Positions 27,489 to 39,912 of a stretch of DNA of 64,000 nt are shown here, piece after piece (the stretch's first letter is position 1; every line of letters begins with the position of its first letter). The DNA is taken from NCBI GenBank assembly GCA_936432065.2, contig OW386293.2, positions 67,101,965 to 67,165,964 on the forward strand, given 5' to 3'. Under the pieces are notes generated by a model. It searched no databases. It was given only the letters and a program-made list of their open reading frames with translations, and was not told where the DNA came from. A program made the translations under genes and the position numbers. The stretch comes from Rutpela maculata. Its lineage: Eukaryota; Arthropoda; Insecta; Coleoptera; Cerambycidae.

Positions 27489-28962
27489 GGACCATTAATA
27501 ATAGGCCATAGTTCAAGGGTAGATTCTTTGGACCAAAATATGAGGACATAACCAAACATGCTTTAGCAAATTGTTGCTGTAGAAAAAGATACAGGGTGTC
27601 AAAATTGTGATTTTTTTTCTTTTTTTTTGCAATATCTCAACTATCTCTTGACTGATCTTCTCCCAATTTGGTAGGGGAACATTTTTTAGGTTAAGATACA
27701 ATAATTTGTGTATTACATTACGCCAGCCCGTGGAGGGCGCCTCATGAGCTAAACCTGATGATATATTTTTTCTCTTTTTTTATTACCAAACGTAGTGGCA
27801 CTTTTGACTAGAAAATCTCATCTCAAAACAAACTCAATTTGAAAAGGACAAATTGTATTTATTGAAAAGTGTTCTTTGGTGACGTCATAGTCCTGTCAAA
27901 ATGTAAAACTAATGAAATTGTACATAAATGACATCACCAAAGCACATTTTTCAATAAATACAATTTTTCCTTTTCAAATTGGATTTGTTTTCAAAGAATT
28001 TTTGAGATCTATGCGGCAGTACTCTCGAAAATGGTTGGAATTATTAAGTTCTATCAAGTGTACCCTTTTTACGTAGAAATGACTCCTGCATGAGATTTTC
28101 TAGTCAAAAGTGTCACTACGTTTCGTAATAAAAAAAGAGAAAAAATATTCCGCCCTCCATGGGCTGGCGTGATGTAATACACAAACTATTGTTTCTTAGC
28201 CTAAAAAATGTTTCCAAACTGGAAGAAGATCGGTCAACAGGTAGTTAAGATATTGCAAATAAAAGAAAAAAAAAACCGCTGCTCAGGGAATCACAACTTC
28301 CACATCCAGATTTTCTATCCAAGTCTCTCACAACGAAAAAATTTTGTATGTGGAAATAATTGCTTATGGAATTTTAATAATATAATATTTGAAATCGCCT
28401 ACCCCAAAAACCCATAAAACGATATCCCACATCGGTAGTGGGGTGGGGGTGGTGATAGGGGGTGGTAGTGGGGGTGGATAAAGTAGAAAAATATTTTGAG
28501 GTTTCTGGTTCTTGTACACACACTAAATCACAATTTTTTTTCATCCCCTTTAATCATGGGGTGGGGATGGTAATGGAGGTGGCTATTGCCAAAATTTTTT
28601 TGAGACCTTAGCTTCTCTTGTATACGCTAAATACCAATTTGATGAACTCTTACCTGCTTGATTTACCTATTTACCCCAAATTTACCCCCCAACCCTTCGA
28701 CGGAACAAGATGAACAGACAGAAAATTTTTTTCGCTCAAACTTAAAATCTCGACGTTTCATGACATTCTAAGCCTATTTGAACAATAAAAATTTTTAATT
28801 TTTTTTTTTGCCGTTACTATACTTCAACTGGATGTGGAAGTAAAATTACAATTTTGACACCCTGTATCTTTTTCCACAGCAACAATTTACTAAAGCATGT
28901 TTGGTTATATCCTCATATTTTGAACCAAAGAATCTGAACTATGGCCTATTATTAATGGTCCA
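27489..28962. repeat. Large foldback, interrupted by a nested MITE
   Basis: The outer inverted repeats GGACCATTAATAATAGGCC (from 27489) and its complement (ending 28962) continue through matching blocks. These include AACCAAACATGCTTTAG/CTAAAGCATGTTTGGTT, ATACAGGGTGTCAAAATTG/CAATTTTGACACCCTGTAT and GTAGTGGCACTTTTGACTAG/CTAGTCAAAAGTGTCACTAC. The centre is near 27910. The right arm is split by an inserted element at about 28290-28845, which dates that insertion after the foldback. Confidence 0.82.
28296..28841. mobile_element. Nested MITE with ACTTCCACATCCAG ends
   Basis: A 14-bp TIR, ACTTCCACATCCAG (28296-28309) and its complement (28828-28841), bounds 546 bp. The interior carries GGGGTGGGGGTGGTGATAGG and TCTCGACGTTTCATGACATT. 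Two more members lie in tandem at about 58390-59028 and 59149-59744. Confidence 0.78.
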
Positions 28963-28964
28963 CC

Positions 28965-28968
<4 letters not shown>

Positions 28969-29007
<39 letters not shown>
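28969..29007. repeat. TA microsatellite
   Basis: About 19 TA units directly after CACCCTG at the end of the foldback. The following 29008-29566 is non-coding. It includes a TACAGGGTGTTTTATAA motif at about 29140 that resembles the end of a mariner-like element. Confidence 0.88.
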
Positions 29008-29013
<6 letters not shown>

Positions 29014-29566
29014 CCCAGGATAGATGTAACAAGCGGTGTAATGGACCAAAAATTTTGGAATTTTGGAATGGTATTTGGGGACTGAGTCCTGCTTGTTGTA
29101 AAACTAAAGTATACCAAAAATGACTTGATTTGGTGTTCTACAGGGTGTTTTATAAGCAAAGTTGTAAAAATCACCACTAATAAAGTACCTTTATTTTTCA
29201 AAATATGAAAAAATTCCACTAAGAAAAGTTATTTAGCATGCAATTTTATACCTCTATACCAAATTTTAGGAATATAAAAGTAATTTCTTGAAACTTCCCA
29301 TTTTTTGCGAATTAAAAGTTGAATTCATATTTAAAGTTGTGTAGGAGCAAATGTTAATCATCTCAAAAAGTAGGCTATTGGTAAATAAAAAATTGAATAT
29401 ACGAGATGTAAGAAGGTATAATGTTAATCGAACTAATTGTAAAACAAGAAACAATTACTAACAGAAGATTAATGAAGTTTAAAAATTATAACAAGTAATA
29501 AATGTCAAAAACATAACAAACAAATTAATTATTGACCAATAGAAAATAATGTTTACAATTTTTTTA

Positions 29567-30350
29567 TTATTCGACGTAGCTACCACCCACATCCACACAC
29601 ATTTCGATCCTTCGCCTGAAGTCCTTAAAACTGTTTCTAATATGATCTAACGGTATGGAGTTTACGGCATTTGTAATTCTCTGCTTCAATACTGCTACAT
29701 CGTTAGGAAGTGGTTCAGCGTAAACCAACTGCTTGAGGCAACCCCATAAAAAGAAATCCAATATTGATAGGCCACTTGATCGGTCCATTCCTGGCAATCC
29801 AATTTTCTCCAAAATTTAAATTCAACCACCGATTAACCATTTCTGTGGAGTGGCCAGGGCAACCATCATGTTGAAAATGAACTAAAGGCATATCTCTTAA
29901 AATATTTAAATGTTCTTCAGAATATCTTTCAAGAAGCTGTAAATAAGTGTGCTGGTTTAACCTTCCCTCAATGAAATAAGGTCCAATAACTTCAACGTGA
30001 TAAGAAACGGCACACCACACATTCACTTTTTTATAATATTGTCTTCTACAATGAATTCTAAAATTTGGATTTTCAGAAGCCCAAAATCGACAATTCTGAG
30101 ATGAAACAACACCACTGGTTGTGAATGTGGATTCATCTGAGAAATTATGAAATGATGAAAAAATCTCTCTTCCATGATTCTTTCTCCAATGGTCAAACAA
30201 AAATCCAACCTACGGCCGTCATCTCCCTCTTCAAGCGTATGTTTATAATTTGCTTTATATGCCCTAATTTTCTTTGCCTTGTAAATTCTTTGGAGTTCAG
30301 ACTTGCTATGAGTATATTTTTCACAGAAACTTGCTTCATTATCCTCTTAA
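29567..30350 (-). pseudogene. Tc1/mariner-like transposase relic
   Basis: Minus strand. 30350-30210 reads DNEASFCEKYTHSKSELQRI and GDDGRRLDFC. A frame change follows, then 30150-29790 with a first catalytic region NFSDESTFTTSG, NVWCAVSYHVEVIGPYFIEG, a second acidic site FQHDGCPGHST and WIARNGPIKWP. Another frameshift precedes 29770-29567 with LSILDFFLWGCLKQLVY. The order FSDES, HDGxPxH, LDFFLWG matches the D, D, D/E transposase core of an insect Tc1/mariner-like group. At least two frameshifts make it inactive. The third catalytic motif is altered (SSGLSILD in place of SPDLxxLD). Terminal repeats were not located. Confidence 0.75.
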
Positions 30351-30359
30351 TCCATAAAC

Positions 30360-31780
30360 CAACACAGGGGAAATAAATTCAACCTTTGAATTTTTCGTGA
30401 TAAAATTTAAACAAAACGAGATCCTTAATAAAAACCAAACAAGTCGAGATCCACTGATGTATATGTTAATGTATGTAGTGTAAGATGATGAGGTCCTGCG
30501 GTGTTGTCATACTTCTTGGATAAAAACGCGCCATATCTCAAAGAGCCCGAAAGGCACTTTTCACTCTTTTTAACATTCGACAAGTGTTTGTGACAGTGAA
30601 CTGCTGAAAAAATGTCTAATCATGGAAAGAAACTAGTGTGTTTAGCTTTGGATGTAATATCAACCACAACTGGTGGTACACAAGAGGGAGTTATAAAAAA
30701 CTTTTAAAATGTACATATTATTCTAGAAATACTAATAACTTTTCAAATTTTTCAATTAAATATTTCAATTTTAATTTTTCTCAATTTTTTTTATATATGT
30801 CCCGCCCCCTTCGGGTTTTTATTTTTCATGTTGATGAAATTTTAAAAATATGAGAAAGTAGAGTTTTTAGCAGTCATGTGTTACTTTTCATATAATTTGC
30901 AAAAAGTTTACAACTGAAAATTTCATAAATGCAAGAGCCATGTGTGCAAATTTACTATTGATTTAAAAATAACTTTAACCTAACGCCAAATTTTGTTCTT
31001 AATTTCGTAAAATAAAATAGTAAGTGTATCTGTAAGTTGGGACTGAATTCTAAAAATGGTCATAAAATTGACAATATTGGAAGAAGGTACCTACATAGTT
31101 AATATAGTCCCAAGAAAGAGCAATAAAAATGGGTGTCTCCCATGTGTTTGGGTGGTAACTACTAAATGTCGATTGCATAAATCAGATTGACTTCTGTTGA
31201 ATTTTTTGTTGTATCTAAACACGCTGCAATGAAAAATAGCAATATCACCAAAATATTAAATCTCTCCTAAAACTGTTTAATTATCTTGTCGAAACATCTC
31301 AAGAGAAACGAGATATTTAACTTTTTCTTAAATGGCCAAGTTTTAATTTTGGTATGTAAGTAAAAAAAATACTTTATAGAAAAGCTTACAAAACAGGGGC
31401 AGGTCAGTTTTTTATTAAGGATAATTTCCACATTAAATTGTCCATCAGAATCAACCATTCTGTACACCTACTGCCATTTAATTTTATGTTTTATTTTGAA
31501 ATTAAGATTTTAGTAGGTATGTAGTTTATTAAGATTACAGTATATTTCATTTCACAAGGGTTAAGTTTTTTAGACAAATAAAAGTAGAATTCTAAATTGA
31601 TTGATTTTTTTTAGCATATATTAACCTATATATTTATATTTATTATATAGGTAGTTTTAAAATTACTATGTAAAAGTATGTCAGATTCAATGGTAATCTG
31701 TATTCTTTTATATGATCAAATTAAACATAAATTACACCACACCCCTAGGCTTGGTTAGGAATTTTTCAAAGTGACTATTA
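30360..31780. other. Stretch without recognised features
   Basis: AT-rich sequence with scattered short frames of about 65-70 codons and no domain. A CACTTTTCACTCTTTTTAAC block near 30555 is unremarkable. Confidence 0.4.
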
Positions 31781-33110
31781 CCCTAGCCAAATAGGAACAA
31801 ATTTTGACGTTCAACGGAAAATACTGTTCAAGTTTTGGAAGTTGTGAAAGATGTTTATTAAGGCCTACTATTGAACATTGTAAAAGTCCATCTCTTGCGC
31901 TCAAGCCGCGCGCCGTCTTGAAAAAATGATGCTCCAATTCAATTTTTTGCTTGTCTCGTTAACTATTAGCGATATTGAAATTATGCTTCATATAAAGAAT
32001 AAAGTTTATAAAATTCTCAACAAAAAATGTTATATACTTTTTTCACACGATTCTAGAACCGTAAATATCTCTCATAGAGAAAAAAAAATTATATAATTGT
32101 GAGAGTCATAAAATTTTGAATGGTTTTCAAAATGTTCGTCTGACTGTCTGTCTGTCTGTCTGTTTCTCCGTCCGATACGTTTTTTGTAAGCACAATAAGC
32201 TAAGAGAAGTCCAATTTTATTGACATTTGGACAATAAGTGAGTGTTACCTAGAGAAAGAACTTTATTGATTTTGAAAGCAGTCGATCAATAAATATAAAG
32301 GTTATGAAACATTTCATGAAAAAAATACAGGTGAAGAGTGTTATAATCTTTCATAAAATTGTAGGTTTAATTGCCATACTTGCAATTTTATCATCTCCCG
32401 ATGATTCCATCTTGATTGTTGAAACCTTGGTTAGTATACTATGCGGTATCTTTGTGTTTGTAGAATTTTTTCAAATGCGTTGCAACACTCTTTACGCGAA
32501 TTTTCCTCATAAAATGTTTCATAACTTTTACATTTACCGATCGTTTTTTTTTCAAAATTAATAGAATTCTTCCTCTAGCTAAAACTAACTTACTCTCCAA
32601 ATTTCAATAAAACTGGACTGTTTTCTCTCAAGTTATCGTGCTCATAAAAACGTGACAAACAGAAAGACAGACGGACAAACGGACAGACTGACATACGACG
32701 GACATTTTAAAGTCATTCAGAATTCTAAGACACACACACAATAATATGAATTATATTTTTTCTACGAGTAATATTTACGGTTTTAGAAATGTGTTGATCA
32801 AATAAATATACTATTCTGCGAAAAATATCGTAATAGTTGCGAAGAAAATGTATATGGCATTTTTTGTAGAGAATTTTATAGCATTTATTTTTTATGGGAG
32901 GCATAATCTGGATATCGCTAATGGTTAGCGAGACATAAGCATAAAACTGAATCGGACCACCATTTCTCCAAGATGGTGGTTCGAGCGTAAGGGATAGAGT
33001 TGGGGACTTTTAGTGTATTTATAATTGGGCTTTAATGAACATATTCGCAAAGTTTCAAAACTTTTTCAGTTTTTTCCCTCCCATTTTCTCTATTTGACTG
33101 GAGTATATAA
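31781..33110. mobile_element. Long-TIR foldback with (CTGT)n arms
   Basis: The left arm (about 31781-32170) and right arm (about 32655-33110) are diverged inverted copies. TCTCGTTAACTATTAGCGAT is opposed to ATCGCTAATGGTTAGCGAGA. The left arm contains CTGTCTGTCTGTCTGT and the right arm the matching GACAGACGGACAAACGGACA. The 85-codon frame in the loop (32304-32561) has no domain. Similar CTGTC-rich ends occur at 45.8 kb. Confidence 0.7.
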
Positions 33111-34610
33111 TAAAAGTAAAATCAAGTAAAATATTTAAATATTTTCACTAACACATCCCAAAATTCAAAAAAATGTCTAAAATTTCGTAGTAAAATTGCG
33201 TAAATTTTATTGATTAAAAAATACGCAAAATTTAGCAATAATATAATCTCATATGTAATGATAATTTTCATAGGTTATTATTGCAGTAAATGGTATCATC
33301 TTCAGTTTCTATATGGTGCGGATACTTGCTCTTATCCCCAAGAGGTGAAAACCACCCTTAAATTTAGATATTTAATATTTAAAAATGTATTACTCATTTA
33401 TTTTTGGGATTGTTGATGACGAATCTGAAGTAACAATTAAAAAAATTAAAATGACGGCTCTAATATGGCGGACGGAATTTTTTCCTAAAGCAAACGTTTT
33501 AACATACAAAAAAAATAAGCATCTAGGTGACACTGTATATTAACAAAAACAGTATTTTTGAAAAAATAATTAATTACTGGACAATTACTATAACAAAATG
33601 GCGAAATTTTGTTTAAAAAAATGTGAAAGTTCACGTTGTTTCGGCCATAAGTTCTTTATTGTTTGTGATGCAGAAACAAACAAAAAGTAGTTTTAAAGAT
33701 TGACTCATTATTTTTAATGCTGTCCATTTTGATGGAAATGTCATAGTTTCTAAGATATTCAACATTTAAACCCTATAAACGTTCGGATACAGTCTATAAA
33801 CTTAAATATCCCCGAAATTATTAATCCTACATAAACATAAAATAAGAACAAATTCATTCTCAATTTATAAGCTTTTATTTCTTCATTAAAACTAATATTT
33901 TGAGATAATACTGTAATTCAATACTTCGTCAGTATTAGCTAGAAGAGTAGTTGTTTTGATTGGTCTTCCAATAATGAGTGTTTTAAAGTGTTATCCTAAG
34001 TAGTATATTAGCATGACCCGATTAAGGTACCAATATACAGAAAGTAGATAATTTCATATTAAATAAAAAAGTGTGAATGATTAAATTTGAATAAATGATT
34101 TAAGTATTTTCAATATATTTTTGTTCTTTAAAATGCTAAGAATCCTATCATGTAATTCAATACTTCGTCAGTATTAGCTAGAAGAGTAGTTGTTTTGATT
34201 GATTCTCCAATAATGAGTGTTTTAAAGTATTTACCTGACTAGTATATTAGCGTCCAGATTAGGGCAACGATATACAGAAAGTAGGTATTTTTATAATAAA
34301 TAAAAAGTGTGTAAGTTGTGATTTGCATAATACCTAAATAATATTCTCTAATTAAAAATTATCAGTTTATATGAAAAGTCGCATCTTCTTAAAATATTAT
34401 ACTCTTTCAGCTGCAATGTTTTTCATTTCTTTTTATTTGCTACCCCCTGAAAAGGAGTGGCATCCACCCCCTATAAATTAGCAAGCCGCCGCACATTATA
34501 GAAACTTTGCTTTGATGCATTTACTATGAAGTTGCCAAAAATGAACGAAATCTAATTCATAAGACATTTTTCCGAAGTTAGAAACCTCTAGTTACTGTAC
34601 TAATAGTAAA
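33111..34610. mobile_element. Element related to the 3.1-7.0 kb composite
   Basis: The right end carries ACCTCTAGTTACTGTACTA (34585-34603), the complement of the CAGTAACT terminus at 3137. Interior blocks match, for example TATGGCGGACGGAATT and CCGAAATTATTAATCCTACAT. Within it, about 164 bp is duplicated directly (33912-34075 and 34151-34315, offset 239) around ATACTTCGTCAGTATTAGCT. No transposase frame. Confidence 0.6.
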
Positions 34611-35821
34611 CTTATTAAACTTGTATTTAATTAATCAATAAGCAGAGACACAGAATAATGAAAATCTAGTCCAGTGTGGATCAACCTTCCTAACTAGATC
34701 TGATTTTGTTGTAAATAAACGACGCGGCATTGCCAGATATACAGGATCTCGCTTTGTTCATAAAATATTATATACAAGTTAAGCTCTGCAGCGCCCTCAT
34801 AAGTGCGTTTGATTTAACTACTCCTGTATAAAAATGGATAAAAAGTGGAAAAAGGAGATCCGAGGTAAAATTTTATTATTTTATTATTATTATTTCAAAA
34901 AATAATACTTTTAGATATTGACCAGATAAAAACATATACAAAGATGTTATTTAAACAATTAATCGTCATATAAAAACATTTCTTAGCCTGTGAAGTAGTG
35001 AAGTAAGAAAGGTCATTAACACTATATTTACAGCGCATCAGTATGAACGAAAATTATATTTTTATTATTTGTTTTATTTAGGTATACATTTTTCAATCAA
35101 GGTTTTTATAATTTACATATGATTTCATTCTCATTTCTTAAATCATACATACAACTGCAACTTTCCTCTTTTAATAATACGTTATTGTTATGAGTCAGAG
35201 GTAAAACCAATAAATATTTTTATTTTTATTTTAAGATATGCGGCCAATAAAAAGGGATGTTGTTAAAAAATAAGAATACACTACAACCTGTTGTGGATGC
35301 TGTCTAAAGATAAATACGTGATTTGATGGTATTTTGAGCTCTTCATATTTTATATAACTCTATTTATTGAAAATATCCTTGCTAGTTATGCAAACAATAA
35401 TACCAAAACAATCATTTAAATATTTAATTATTCAAAGAAAAGGAACACACCCATATGTTTGATTAGTATACTATAAAGTTCGCATAAATAATTAAAAACA
35501 AAAATTATTCATTGTTTTAAAATAAAAATAATTTAACCAAAATCAGCGGTATCTTTACACATTTGGTATTTACTTCGGTTCGTTGACAAAACAGGAGAGT
35601 AAAAAGATATTTATAGCAACATATTTTTAATAACTTTAAAACATTATTTTAACAGAAATTTTGTCATTTTAACTTAATTTATTATCATAAAGCAAAAATA
35701 ATTTAAACGATAAAATGATAAATCTGTCACGCTAGATAACAGGAAACAGAAGTATAGATTCTGCGGTATATTAAGATAAAATCTATTAACAAAATATGTA
35801 GAGCAGCGATTTCGTAAGTCT
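34611..35821. other. Stretch without recognised features
   Basis: AT-rich sequence with no open frame above about 60 codons, no repeat pair seen and no RNA signature. Confidence 0.45.
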
Positions 35822-38800
35822 ATCGTATCGCTTTTTTTTTTTTTTGGCGTAGAACCAGGTCAAACATATTAGGTTCCTTTGAGTATGTCATCGGGCATAT
35901 GAAATCATATTTTACGACATTTTTTTGTGGTCTCGAACTTTTTAAATCAATAAAAAGTGAAAACAATGTATTTTTAAAGAAAATTGTTTTTTTTTGTTTC
36001 CATCTTTAAAACTATTAAAGGTACCGAATTTTTTTTTGTGTCAAATTAAAGCACACACTGTAGCGCTTTTACCAGTATAAACGGTTTGGGCACAATTCGC
36101 ACTTTCATTTATCTAAAAATCAAATAAACTAAAAATACATATTTTGTGTATTGAAATCTTCACCAATCGATAAACTTTTTTATTTTTGAAAATATTTGCA
36201 TACATGCAGCGAAGAAAATAAAGCCTAATAATCACAAAAGTTTTTGAAACAATATGTTTTTTCCTAAAGTGTACCGTTTGGCAATAGCGATTTTTTTTTA
36301 TCAGCGCTAAACGCGACATTGGGACGCAATTAATACACCTCGCATGCAGGGTTGGTCAGTTTAGTCGCGTAGAAGTAGCGTTAGTTGAATCTAGATTAAT
36401 ATATGGCATTCTAGGTTGGGGTGGAGTTGCTTACTGTCATCTAAAAAATTAGATATCATTCATAAAAAAGTGCCAAAAAAGTTTTAAGTGCCACCCCCCC
36501 TCTCAGGGGGTGGCACTTAAAAAATATATATACTTATTGGAGCTGAAATAGAATCAAATTTTAAGAAGAAAAAGTTCCATGCAATTTTTCACATAAATTG
36601 ATAGTTTTTAAGTTATAACGACTTCAAAATTGCGATTTTAGCTTAAAATAAAAGCTTTTAAAAAAGGTATTTTCAAACGGCTTTCGTCAAGTATCTCGAA
36701 AAGTATTACTTTATCGAAAAAATGTTATAGACCAATTACAGAAAGCACCTTACAAATTGGGAATTAATTATATTTTTTGTTTATTGATGTAGGATTAATA
36801 ATTTCGGAAATATTTAAGTTTATATTTGGTATCCAAGGGTTTCGAAATTACCTTCAAAGTTTAAAATGCATTTTTTTCTAAAGCAAGTGCTTTAAATGAG
36901 CAAAAAAGAATTTGAGTATTTAGGTAATGCTACATTTTAAAGAAGAACTGTATTTGAGATAATTTTTTTAAATTATTGGCTAATTAGAGTAACAAAACGA
37001 GTAAAAAATAATTTGAAAGCGCAATTAATTATCTTTAATTTCCTTTCTTAGCATGCGTCACAATTTCTGAGATATTTAACATTTAAACTGCATTTTTCGT
37101 CTTATGAACGTTCGGATGCCATTTGTAAACTCATATCTCCGAAACTATTAAATCTATGTAAATAAATAAACAAGCGAAATTCATTATTAGTTTATGAGCT
37201 TATTTTTGGTCTCTACACATTTTTGAACAAAACTAATATTTATTGAGATATTTGGAATAGGAAAAAAAATACGTTTTATCGAAAATACCTTTATAGTTTA
37301 AACTGTATTTTTTCTAAAGCAAGTGCTGTATACGAACCAAAAAGCATCTACGTCATGCTGTATATTAATGAGAAACCGTGTTTGAAATTAATTTTTTTTT
37401 TAATTACTGGCTAATTACAGTAACAAAATGGCGACGTTGTTATTAAAATAATGTGTAGACGGACATTGCTTCGGTCATAACTTCTTTGTTTTTTATCCTA
37501 CATAAACAAATAAAAAAATAGTTAAGAGCTTAATTAATAACCTTTTATTGTATCTATTAGTATCCTTGGCGTAGGTGTCAGAGTTTCTAAGATATTTAAC
37601 TCTCACTCTAAATAGTTATCTTACGAACACTTGGATGCCAAATGTAAACTTAAATATCTCCGAAATTATTAATCCTACATCAATAAACAAAAAATATAAT
37701 TAATTCCCAGTTTGTACTTTCTGTAATTGGTCTATAACATTTTTTCGATAAAGTAATATACTTTTTGAGATACTTGACGAAAGCCGTTTAGAAATACCTT
37801 TTTTTAAGCTAAAATCGCAATTTTGAAGTCGTTATAACTTAAAAACTATTAATTTATGCGGAAAATTGCATAGAACCTTTTCTTCTTAAAATATGATTGT
37901 ACTTCATATATATTTTTTAAGTGCCACCCCCTCAAAGGGGGTGGCACTTAAAAAATATAAATAAGTTAACAAGACCCCGCTCAATATAGAAACTTTTCTG
38001 TGAAACATTTACTATTATACTGCCAAAAATAAACGAAATCCGTTCAATATGACATTACTTCAAAGTTTTGCATATTTTTTACCTCTAAGTACTGTACTAC
38101 TACCACCTGTCTTTTTATTATTAAAAGGAGACTATTTAATATTTATTATACAATTTCTTGATATTAACAACATATGATCAATACTACTGTACAATATATG
38201 AAATATTGAACAATAATATTGATCTCCTAGATGCTTTTGATCACTACTGGTTTTGTACCTATTGATATAAGTTAAACTACTATATACACCCCGACCGGGA
38301 TCGTCAGATCGTTGCAGTCGGCAGGCTTGCTACAGCCGAGCGCACAAGAATATGACTTTGGCCCGTTAAAAAAAATCGCTGACTCAATACTATGAACGGG
38401 ACATGAAAAATTTTTATCCTAAAAACTTTTTTCAACTATTGGTTTCAATTTGTACGCAGCATGTATATACAAATTTTTATAAATAAACTTTTTTCTCGAT
38501 TGCCTAAAATTACGCTACTGAAAATAACAAGTTTGAGTTTCCTATTATTTTACCAACTTAAAAAAAAAAAAATCAGGTTCACGTGGGACGTTGCTCGAAG
38601 CACTATAGTGTCTACTTTAATCTAAAAAAAAAATAGCTTGATAGCACAAATATTTTCAGAGATATAGCGGTGGAGACGTTAAAAAACATATTTCATTAAA
38701 AATCGATTTTTTTGAGTTTTTCCGAAATAAAAAAGTTCTCGACCACCGAAAAATGTCGTAAAAAACGATTTCGTGTACACGATTATCTTACTAAAGAATC

Positions 38801-38847
38801 CCGCTAAGTCTGGTTTGGTTCTACGCCGGTTTTTTTTTCTCGAAAAC
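35822..38847. mobile_element. 3-kb element with long inverted ends, containing a nested palindromic element
   Basis: The left region (about 35830-36110) and right region (about 38560-38850) are inverted copies. GGCGTAGAACCAGGTCAAAC is opposed to TCTGGTTTGGTTCTACGCC, and TACGACATTTTTTTGTGGTC to GACCACCGAAAAATGTCGTA. Between them lies the smaller element at about 36488-38105. Short frames such as 36113-36319 have no domain. Confidence 0.66.
36488..38105. mobile_element. Palindromic element bounded by GTGCCACCCCC hairpins
   Basis: The hairpin AAGTGCCACCCCC/GGGGGTGGCACTT occurs at 36488-36520 and again at about 37919-37950. From each, matching arms run inward in inverted orientation (ATTTTAAGAAGAAAA, TTATAACGACTTCAAAATTG, TTCGTCAAGTATCTCGAAAA). 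The right flank continues to TTACCTCTAAGTACTGTACT, the terminus shared with the 3.1-kb and 33-kb elements. Confidence 0.68.
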
Positions 38848-38849
38848 TA

Positions 38850-39690
38850 AGCGACTTTACTTCCAGATTTTACTCTACTAATGCAAATCCCTTACTCGAA
38901 TCTGTCTGTTTACATACATTTTTTTCTGAATAAATTAGCTGGAAACTCAACTTTCAGGAAAATATGAAAATTCGTTAATTTAATTAATAATCGAGCTCGT
39001 TACCACTGAACTGATGCAGGTTTCTGTCAAATTTGATAAAACGTATATATACGTAAATAATAACAGAAACGGATCAACTTTACAACTTGCTTCTACCAAA
39101 ATTAAACACATAATAATCATTCTCTATGTTTTTCAAAATATGATTCTAATAAAAAGGAGGTGATTCAGTAATTTGGGAATACACGTAACACTTGTGCAAA
39201 AGACAATTCGACATCCCAGCTTCTCATATACAGGAAGAGTAATTCTCACACTTCCCTTCCGTGGTTGTCAGACAATCCACCGGCACACAGAGCGTCAAAA
39301 ATCGGTAACCTAGCCAATTTTCGATAAAAATTTACGAAATTTGGTAGAGTTAAGTAATTGGGTATGCTAAATATGGTTTCGCTGCAGAATTTTTTTTTTT
39401 TTTTTTTCAATATGACGGCTTCAAAATTGGGGTGAGAAGAAGTAAGAAATATGAAAAATTTAATAAAATAACCCAGCCACAAAAAATAAGTCCTGATCCT
39501 GGAACTTGGCCCAAGTAGTTCGATGTATTTTTTGACGCTGAATTCGAATCCGACCTCAGAAAAACCCAAACACCTTAAAAATTTTGAGCTGGAGCGAAAG
39601 AACACCTAGAATAGGGTAAAATCGCTCCTTATATATGGTGAATATAAGTACATGCAAAAAGTACTCCTAATGTACAATCCTAGGATTTTT
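38850..39690. other. Stretch with repeat fragments
   Basis: Holds a GAATTCGAATCCGACCTCAG fragment (about 39541) of a motif also seen at 3.55, 5.22 and 58.55 kb. Otherwise unrecognised. The 119-codon minus-strand frame at 39246-39605 overlaps this repeat and a T run, and has no domain. Confidence 0.4.
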
Positions 39691-39912
39691 GAGGTTGCTG
39701 ATTTCTTGGGGTGAAAATCGAGTAAAATGGGGGTTGAAATGGGTGTAAAAATGAAAATCTGACAAAATGCGTGATTTTCATTCTGAAAGTTTATTTCTAG
39801 GGATTTTTGAGGTGAAAATCGAGTAAAATAGGGGTTGAAAGGGGTGAAAAAATGAAAATTTGAAAAAATGCGTGATTTTCATTTTAAAAGTATACTTCAA
39901 TTGATTTTTGAG
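39690..39912. repeat. Two-copy tandem repeat, about 105 bp
   Basis: Units beginning GGATTTTTGAGG and containing GTGAAAATCGAGTAAAAT, GGGGTTGAAA and TGCGTGATTTTCATT occur at about 39688 and 39799, with a third start at 39903. Confidence 0.75.

Noticed and set aside
32304..32561. 85-codon hydrophobic frame as a membrane protein
   Set aside because: Lies in the loop of a foldback in T-rich DNA; hydrophobicity follows from composition and no homologous motif is seen.
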